Assembly (NCBI GenBank): GCA_027214385.1
Contig: JAPVXR010000004.1
Span: forward strand, 1-64,000
Origin: Cryomorphaceae bacterium 1068
Lineage (GTDB): Bacteria > Bacteroidota > Bacteroidia > Flavobacteriales_D > Cryomorphaceae
DNA length: 64,000 nucleotides
Direction of reading: 5' to 3'
Positions 59,352 to 64,000 of the stretch are shown in pieces. Every line of letters starts with the position of its first letter. Position 1 is the stretch's first letter. The translations under genes were made by a program, and so were the position numbers. The notes beneath the pieces are model-generated. The model was given only the letters and a program-made list of their open reading frames with translations, searched no databases and was not told where the DNA came from.

Positions 59352-61192
59352 AACACTTAATTACCATATTCTTTTTTGCTTTATCCGTTATAGCTTTTGC
59401 GCAAACGGGAGATGAGCAACTGGCTTCTTTTTACCTCGATTCGGGTGAATATGAAAAAGCCAAACTTTACTACGAGAAGCTCTACGACAAAAAGCCCACA
59501 TCAGAATATTACAAGGGGCTTCTATTGTCTTACAAAGAGCTGGGTGAATTCAAGGAAGCCGAAAAACTAATCAAGAAACAAGGGAAGCGTAGTAATTCGA
59601 ATACCCTCTTTATCGACTTAGGCGAAGTCTACGAAGCCCAAGGAGAGGACGACGATGCTCAAAAAGCTTATCGCGAAGCCATTGACGCACTTCCCAAAAG
59701 CCAAGGAATTGTAATCCGAACGGCCAACGAATTCATTCGACTCAACAAGCTGGAGCTGGCTCTTGAAACTTACCAGGAGGGCAAAAAACTACTCGAAGGC
59801 CGCTATCCGTTTAGCTATGAGATAGCAGGACTGTATGGCACCATGGGAGACCAAGAGCGCATGATAAGCGAATACCTCGATCTTCTTGCGTACAACGAGG
59901 CCTATCTGCAAACCATCCAAAACGCCCTAAATCGTAGTATCAATTTCGAAGAGGATGATGAAGGAGTAGAAATGCTTAGAACGGAGCTACTTCGGCGAGT
60001 TCAAAAAAATCCCGACTCCGTTATTTATGCGGAAATGCTCATATGGTTATTTCTTCAGGACAAACAATTCAACTCCGCCTATATCCAGCTGAAAGCACTT
60101 GACAAACGCCTGGGGGAAGATGGTCAACGACTTCTTCAGTTAGCAGGACTTTGTACCAATAATGGAGAGTATGACGTAGCGGAAAAGTGCTATCAATACA
60201 TCGCCGATAAAGGAAAAAGCAATCCGTATTACAACTATGCACGAACGGGTGTTTTGAAATCGAAATTTCAAAGCTTGAGCACAGCCTTCCCGCCTGACAC
60301 GGTGGCCTTACAAGCACTGCGCACTGAGTACGCGGGCACATTGGCCGAGCTTGGAGTGAATAGTGAGACCATTGGTCTGATGCGCCAAAAAGCACTGTTG
60401 GAAGCTTATTACTTGGGTGATCTTGAAGCGGCAAACACGACCCTAAATGAGGCGCTTGATGCCAACATCCCTACCCCGACGATGCGTGCCGAAATCAAAC
60501 TGGATCTCGCAGAAATCTTAATAGCCAAGGACTACATTTGGGATGCATCACTTCTCGCTTCGCAAGTAGATAAAGACTTTAAAAATGACATTTTGGGTTC
60601 GAAAGCTAAATTTCTGAATGCCAGAATCAGCTATTATAATGGTGACTTTGAATGGGCCCAGGCGCAACTTGACATTCTGAAAGGAAGCACCTCTAAACTG
60701 ATCAGCAACGATGCGATGGAGCTTTCTTTGTTGATTTCTGACAACCTGAACCTGGATACCATTCTCGAGCCGATGCTCATGTATTCTCGAGCTGATTTAA
60801 AAGCGATTCAACGAGATTACAGCGGGGCAACTGCTACCTTGGATTCTATCTTATCAGAATTTCCAGGGCACTCATTGAAGGATGAAATCCTAATGCTAAA
60901 AGGCCGCATGGCCGAGAGTCAGTACAATTATGAATTGGCCATCACCTTCTACGAGCAAGTTTTAACAGATCATTATTTCGATATCTCTGCCGACAACGCA
61001 CTCTACCGAACTGCCGAATTGTATGAGGATAAACTTAGCCAACCAAGCAAAGCAGCAGACTTATACAAGCAGCTGATGGTTGACTTCCCTGGAAGCCTGT
61101 TTGTAGTAGAAGCTCGAAAGAGGTTCCGCAACATCAGAGGTGACGAGCCCAACACGGAGACACCTCGAATCATTCCTGAGAAAGTTCCTTAA
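59348..61192 (+). CDS. Exported tetratricopeptide-repeat protein with apparent ATA start codon
   Basis: The frame encodes a full signal peptide beginning at ATA 59348 (KHLITIFFFALSVIAFAQ after the start), then TPR repeats from about residue 23 (SFYLDSGEYEKAKLYYEKLY) through to DLYKQLMVDFPGSLFV, 614 residues in all. An in-frame TAG at about 59315 closes the frame upstream, and no ATG, GTG or TTG lies between it and the signal peptide. The next usable start, TTG 59525, would remove the signal peptide and first repeat. The ATA overlaps the preceding TAA stop (ATAA, where ATGA would be the usual overlap). Function: protein-protein scaffold in the periplasm or outer membrane, inferred from TPRs. 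Confidence 0.75.
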   Translation: MKHLITIFFFALSVIAFAQTGDEQLASFYLDSGEYEKAKLYYEKLYDKKPTSEYYKGLLLSYKELGEFKEAEKLIKKQGKRSNSNTLFIDLGEVYEAQGEDDDAQKAYREAIDALPKSQGIVIRTANEFIRLNKLELALETYQEGKKLLEGRYPFSYEIAGLYGTMGDQERMISEYLDLLAYNEAYLQTIQNALNRSINFEEDDEGVEMLRTELLRRVQKNPDSVIYAEMLIWLFLQDKQFNSAYIQLKALDKRLGEDGQRLLQLAGLCTNNGEYDVAEKCYQYIADKGKSNPYYNYARTGVLKSKFQSLSTAFPPDTVALQALRTEYAGTLAELGVNSETIGLMRQKALLEAYYLGDLEAANTTLNEALDANIPTPTMRAEIKLDLAEILIAKDYIWDASLLASQVDKDFKNDILGSKAKFLNARISYYNGDFEWAQAQLDILKGSTSKLISNDAMELSLLISDNLNLDTILEPMLMYSRADLKAIQRDYSGATATLDSILSEFPGHSLKDEILMLKGRMAESQYNYELAITFYEQVLTDHYFDISADNALYRTAELYEDKLSQPSKAADLYKQLMVDFPGSLFVVEARKRFRNIRGDEPNTETPRIIPEKVP

Positions 61193-62379
61193 TACTGGTC
61201 CTTGATCTTTCTCAATATAAAGAAAGACAAGACGCTAGTTGCTATCCCGATGTATCCAACAATGTGAAAATTCCCGAAAGTTCCATCGGGGAATTCAATC
61301 ATGATCAAACCCGCGCAGAAAGCGGCTACTCCTTGCCCAAGACTTAAAAGCGAAGAACGTAAGCTCATAAAGGTTCCTCGATAATCCGGATGAGCTGTAC
61401 CTATGATCATTGCGGATGCGGGTACCATTCTACCCGCGGCAAAAACAAAGAACAGACTGGAAAAAATCAGGACATACCATACTGGATTGGGCGACATGTT
61501 GGTAATGGCAAAAATGGGAATGAGCGAAATGAGCATAAGGACAAGAAAGGTTTTCAAACGCCCATAGCGGTCGGCAACTTTCCCAAAGAAAGGCGATGTG
61601 AAGACGGTAAGTGCCCCTCCAATCAAGTAAATATAGGTGAGTTGAATCTCTTCAAAACCTACATTGGCCACCATGTAAGGAGAGATAAAAGGAATGATGC
61701 TGAATTGACCAAATACGATCAATAGGGTAAAAGCAAAAGCCAATAGTTGATTCTTATCACGAACGACATACTTCAGAGCGACAAGAGAGTTTTTCATTCG
61801 CGTTCCCTTTTCCTTTCGGTGAGAATCTATGGATGGCACCAATTTTATAGCAAAACCCAAGAGCATAGTGGCAAAACCAGCGATCATAAAAAAGGCCACT
61901 TCCCAACCGAATTTCGTTCCTAAAAACAAGCCAAGCGGCACTCCAAGTGATGCCGCAGCAGAAAACCCTGTCATCACAATTCCGATGGCCTTTCCACGAT
62001 TTTTATTCTCAATAACGTCTCCCACAATAGCCAAAACAAGGGCTCCGATTATTCCTCCGAAAAGGCCGGTCAAGGCCCGAGCGGCCAATAGCATTTCAAT
62101 GCTATTAGCGAAACCCACCAAAAAAGTACTGATGATGAATCCCGAATAAAGAAAGATGAGTGCTTTGCGACGGTCAAAGAAATCGAGTAAAAATATGGCA
62201 GCAACCCCTGATATCGCAGCGGCAAAGGTGTACGACGAAATGACCGCACTCCACATTTCGGGGCCGATATTGAAAATTCGCTTAAACTGAGGTCCCAGCG
62301 GCATCATGATCATAAAATCCATGATGTGAGTGAAATTGATCCCCGCCAAGACGATCATTAAACCTAGTTGCTTTTTCAC
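61189..62379 (-). CDS. Major facilitator superfamily transporter
   Basis: The 396-residue protein has twelve predicted membrane helices. The MFS motif A-like loop DFFDRRKALIF follows helix 2, ALTGLFGGIIGALVLAIVGDVIENKNRGKAIG carries the helix 4 and motif B-like signature in two parts, and FGKVADRYGRLKTFL is the second-half counterpart. It resembles drug or sugar efflux proteins of the AraJ/ProP type; the substrate is unknown. A short loop (HRKEKGTRMKN) separates the two six-helix halves. It ends on TTAA shared with the TPR gene. Confidence 0.88.
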   Translation of the reverse strand: MKKQLGLMIVLAGINFTHIMDFMIMMPLGPQFKRIFNIGPEMWSAVISSYTFAAAISGVAAIFLLDFFDRRKALIFLYSGFIISTFLVGFANSIEMLLAARALTGLFGGIIGALVLAIVGDVIENKNRGKAIGIVMTGFSAAASLGVPLGLFLGTKFGWEVAFFMIAGFATMLLGFAIKLVPSIDSHRKEKGTRMKNSLVALKYVVRDKNQLLAFAFTLLIVFGQFSIIPFISPYMVANVGFEEIQLTYIYLIGGALTVFTSPFFGKVADRYGRLKTFLVLMLISLIPIFAITNMSPNPVWYVLIFSSLFFVFAAGRMVPASAMIIGTAHPDYRGTFMSLRSSLLSLGQGVAAFCAGLIMIEFPDGTFGNFHIVGYIGIATSVLSFFILRKIKDQY

Positions 62380-62424
62380 CGCGCAAAGGTAATTCCATCC
62401 AGCGCCCTGCCCTATCAGTTTCGA

Positions 62425-63138
62425 CTACAGGGATATAGATTTGGACGATACGTCGCGCAATTGACGCACGGCCCCTCTGGTTATGCCGTATTGGGCCAAC
62501 CCATAGGTAAGCATGATCAGCAGATGAGAGTGATCCAGCTCGCGAACGAATTTATTCCAAGCCAAAAGGCTATCTGACGCCACAAAGAAGAAAGCTCCTG
62601 CAGCTATCCAAAGAAAAGAAGCTGTACTCACTTTCCTGAATCTGTTAAGGGCGATAAGAAGCATAAGCGAAATAATCATGGTATATACCATCACAGGGGC
62701 GATCATAGAACCGAGAAAATCCTTGATGGCATTGAAGAAAAACCACCCATAGGCTACGACTAAAAGCATTGCCCATCCGTATTTCTGCAAAAATTTGATC
62801 TCATGATTGACCAAATATGTTTTCGTAAAGGCAGCAATAAATAGAATATGAGCTACCAGAAAGCTTCCTAGCCCGAGCACGAAGTACATAGATGATTCCT
62901 CCTGAAAGATCAATAGCACATCTCCCATAAGTGAAAAGAATAGTCCTGATAAAATCAAATAACCAAACAAATTCCTCTTCTCGCTTTTTAGCAGGTCAAC
63001 CAAGAAATAAACGATCAATACACCCAAGATGGCAGGCTTCGAAACACTCGCAATCATTATTTGATCTATCTCTCCTGCGAAAATATGTAGGGCTAAAACC
63101 AAGAAATAAAGAATGGAAAAGATGGTATCTCGATTCAC
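62425..63138 (-). CDS. YhhN/TMEM86-family protein (lysoplasmalogenase-like)
   Basis: The 237-residue inner-membrane protein has about eight helices and the YhhN family motifs: SKPAILGVLIVYFLVD near the start, GLFFSLMGDVLLIF, and the C-terminal SDSLLAWNKF. Mammalian TMEM86B hydrolyses lysoplasmalogen; bacterial YhhN proteins are poorly studied. Its ATG overlaps the stop of the sterol desaturase-like gene by 1 base (63138), so the two form an operon probably concerned with lipids. Length is normal. Confidence 0.85.
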   Translation of the reverse strand: MNRDTIFSILYFLVLALHIFAGEIDQIMIASVSKPAILGVLIVYFLVDLLKSEKRNLFGYLILSGLFFSLMGDVLLIFQEESSMYFVLGLGSFLVAHILFIAAFTKTYLVNHEIKFLQKYGWAMLLVVAYGWFFFNAIKDFLGSMIAPVMVYTMIISLMLLIALNRFRKVSTASFLWIAAGAFFFVASDSLLAWNKFVRELDHSHLLIMLTYGLAQYGITRGAVRQLRDVSSKSISL

Positions 63139-64000
63139 TATGAGCGCGCAATTTTATGGAAACTCAATCGGAAGACAACAAGCGCTGATATGATTGAGAA
63201 AGCCACGACTAAGATGGGAATCCACAATGGAAAAAGATCCCGGAAGAACAGGAAGAGTGCCACTCCTATTGAGACGAAAAAACGAAACGATTCCATTCTC
63301 AAACCATAAGGTCGATCGTCAAACAATGTCCCCAATGAAGCCACTGAATAGATAATTACGGCGGCAATTAAAAATTGGAATGGCAATTCGAACTTGGTAA
63401 GATTAAAAAGAAAAAGAGCCGTAAAAGCCAATAAAATCAAGTATTGAGAAAAAAGGTAATAATTCAGGTTTGGAGAAATCTCAATCTCGTACTTACGATA
63501 AGTCCTCTCGTCCACTTCCTTCGGTTTTTGAAAGCCACCCATTTCTTCGGGGTACCATCCGGGAGGTGCAAAGGTGAATCTCACCTTATTGACAAAACCC
63601 GGAATCGTTTTCAGTTCACGCCATAGTCGAACAAATGGCTGGACGTTGGCAGTGACAGGGTTCCACGAATTAGTGGGAGTCGTAATGCCATAAGTCGGCG
63701 TTTCTTCTTCGCGCTGAAAAGTCCCGAACATTCTATCCCAAATCATCAGAGTCCCTGCGTGATTTCGGTCTATATATTTCGGATTCCTGCCGTGGTGAAC
63801 TCGGTGGTGGGAGGGCGTGTTAAAAAGGTACTCGTACCATTTAGGTAATTTCTTGATGACCTCTGTGTGAATCCAAAATTGGTAAAGCAAATTGAATGCT
63901 CCCATCAAGAGGAACCACTCCGTCTTAAAGCCAAGAAAAGCCAACGGAAAGTAGAAGTAGAAAGTGAACATTTTTTGGAAAGTACTTTGGCGCAAAGCCA
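63138..64000 (-). CDS. Sterol desaturase/fatty acid hydroxylase-family protein, 5' end cut by window edge
   Basis: About 287 C-terminal residues are visible and the frame runs off the right edge. The sequence begins ALRQSTFQKMF, which in the family follows the second histidine box (HHSSE-type), so that box and the N-terminus lie outside. The third histidine cluster HHRVHHGRN is present, preceded by FWIHTEV and followed by NHAGTLMIWDRMFGTF. The C-terminal half has further membrane helices (LILLAFTALFLF, FLIAAVIIYSVASL). The family uses a di-iron centre to hydroxylate or desaturate lipids; the substrate is not known. A TTG at 63995 is internal, not the start. Confidence 0.87.
   Translation of the reverse strand, partial: ALRQSTFQKMFTFYFYFPLAFLGFKTEWFLLMGAFNLLYQFWIHTEVIKKLPKWYEYLFNTPSHHRVHHGRNPKYIDRNHAGTLMIWDRMFGTFQREEETPTYGITTPTNSWNPVTANVQPFVRLWRELKTIPGFVNKVRFTFAPPGWYPEEMGGFQKPKEVDERTYRKYEIEISPNLNYYLFSQYLILLAFTALFLFNLTKFELPFQFLIAAVIIYSVASLGTLFDDRPYGLRMESFRFFVSIGVALFLFFRDLFPLWIPILVVAFSIISALVVFRLSFHKIARS

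Noticed and set aside
1-64000. CRISPR arrays, tRNAs, rRNAs, insertion sequences, integrases, restriction or toxin-antitoxin genes
   Set aside because: I looked for direct repeats with spacers, cloverleaf-like segments and transposase or nuclease motifs in all intergenic regions and gene products and found none.

Overview
The window is chromosomal DNA of a Bacteroidota bacterium, most likely a marine member of the Flavobacteriales. The support is the content: several secreted proteins with C-terminal type IX secretion (T9SS) sorting domains, a PorV/PorQ-family protein, gldE and gldD next to mutY-ssb, a carboxypeptidase-regulatory/DUF5686 outer-membrane protein beside tatC and lptB, and recurring promoter -7 elements of the form TAnnTTTG. 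Coding density is very high. I found no tRNA, rRNA, CRISPR array, insertion sequence or phage gene, and no gene-free stretch longer than 300 bases.

Layout. 1-6 kb: an end-truncated PorV/PorQ-like gene, pssA-purS, and a leftward tatC-DUF5686-lptB operon. 6-20 kb: recQ, an M20 amidohydrolase with a large TolB-like barrel protein, a glyoxalase-II-like hydrolase, a small envelope protein, kmo-kynU (kynurenine catabolism) divergent from hemL, and a UbiA-like membrane protein. 20-33 kb: gcvP, then three rightward paralogous T9SS cargo proteins, the last two a recent tandem duplication including their terminators, facing a large PNGase F-like T9SS glycosidase. 33-40 kb: an MlaE/MlaF-type lipid ABC transporter, a 48-residue lipoprotein with an SprT-like protein, a GDP-mannose pyrophosphorylase, and the leftward group RDD-recX-prfB-arsC-fumC. 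prfB needs a programmed +1 frameshift. 41-48 kb: a tightly overlapping membrane/AAA module, SpoIIM (fused to a second membrane domain)-DUF4129-DUF4350-MoxR-DUF58-membrane protein. 48-54 kb: leftward HU-TPR-mini ribosomal-type protein-rng, divergent from mutY-ssb-gldE-gldD. 54-64 kb: ctaA, an HMA-like lipoprotein, an EamA transporter, rplU-rpmA, serS with a lipoprotein and a TPR protein, an MFS transporter, a YhhN protein and an edge-truncated sterol desaturase-like protein.

How the genes work together. Much of the window serves the envelope: protein export (TatC, T9SS cargo, PorV-like, GldD/GldE), lipid and LPS transport (LptB, MlaE/F), lipid synthesis or turnover (PssA, YhhN, sterol desaturase) and a poorly understood MoxR-DUF58 membrane module. 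The rest is housekeeping.

The points most worth a second look are: the ATA (non-ATG) start implied for the TPR gene at 59348; the prfB frameshift; five of nine convergent gene pairs ending on one shared palindromic TTAA stop; a palindromic TTGTACAA that seems to supply the -33 elements of both divergent HU and mutY promoters; overlapping promoters before rplU; the duplicated T9SS cargo genes; and the SpoIIM fusion in the MoxR module. I do not see a clearly new defence or biosynthetic system. The closest to an undescribed system is the MoxR/DUF58 module.
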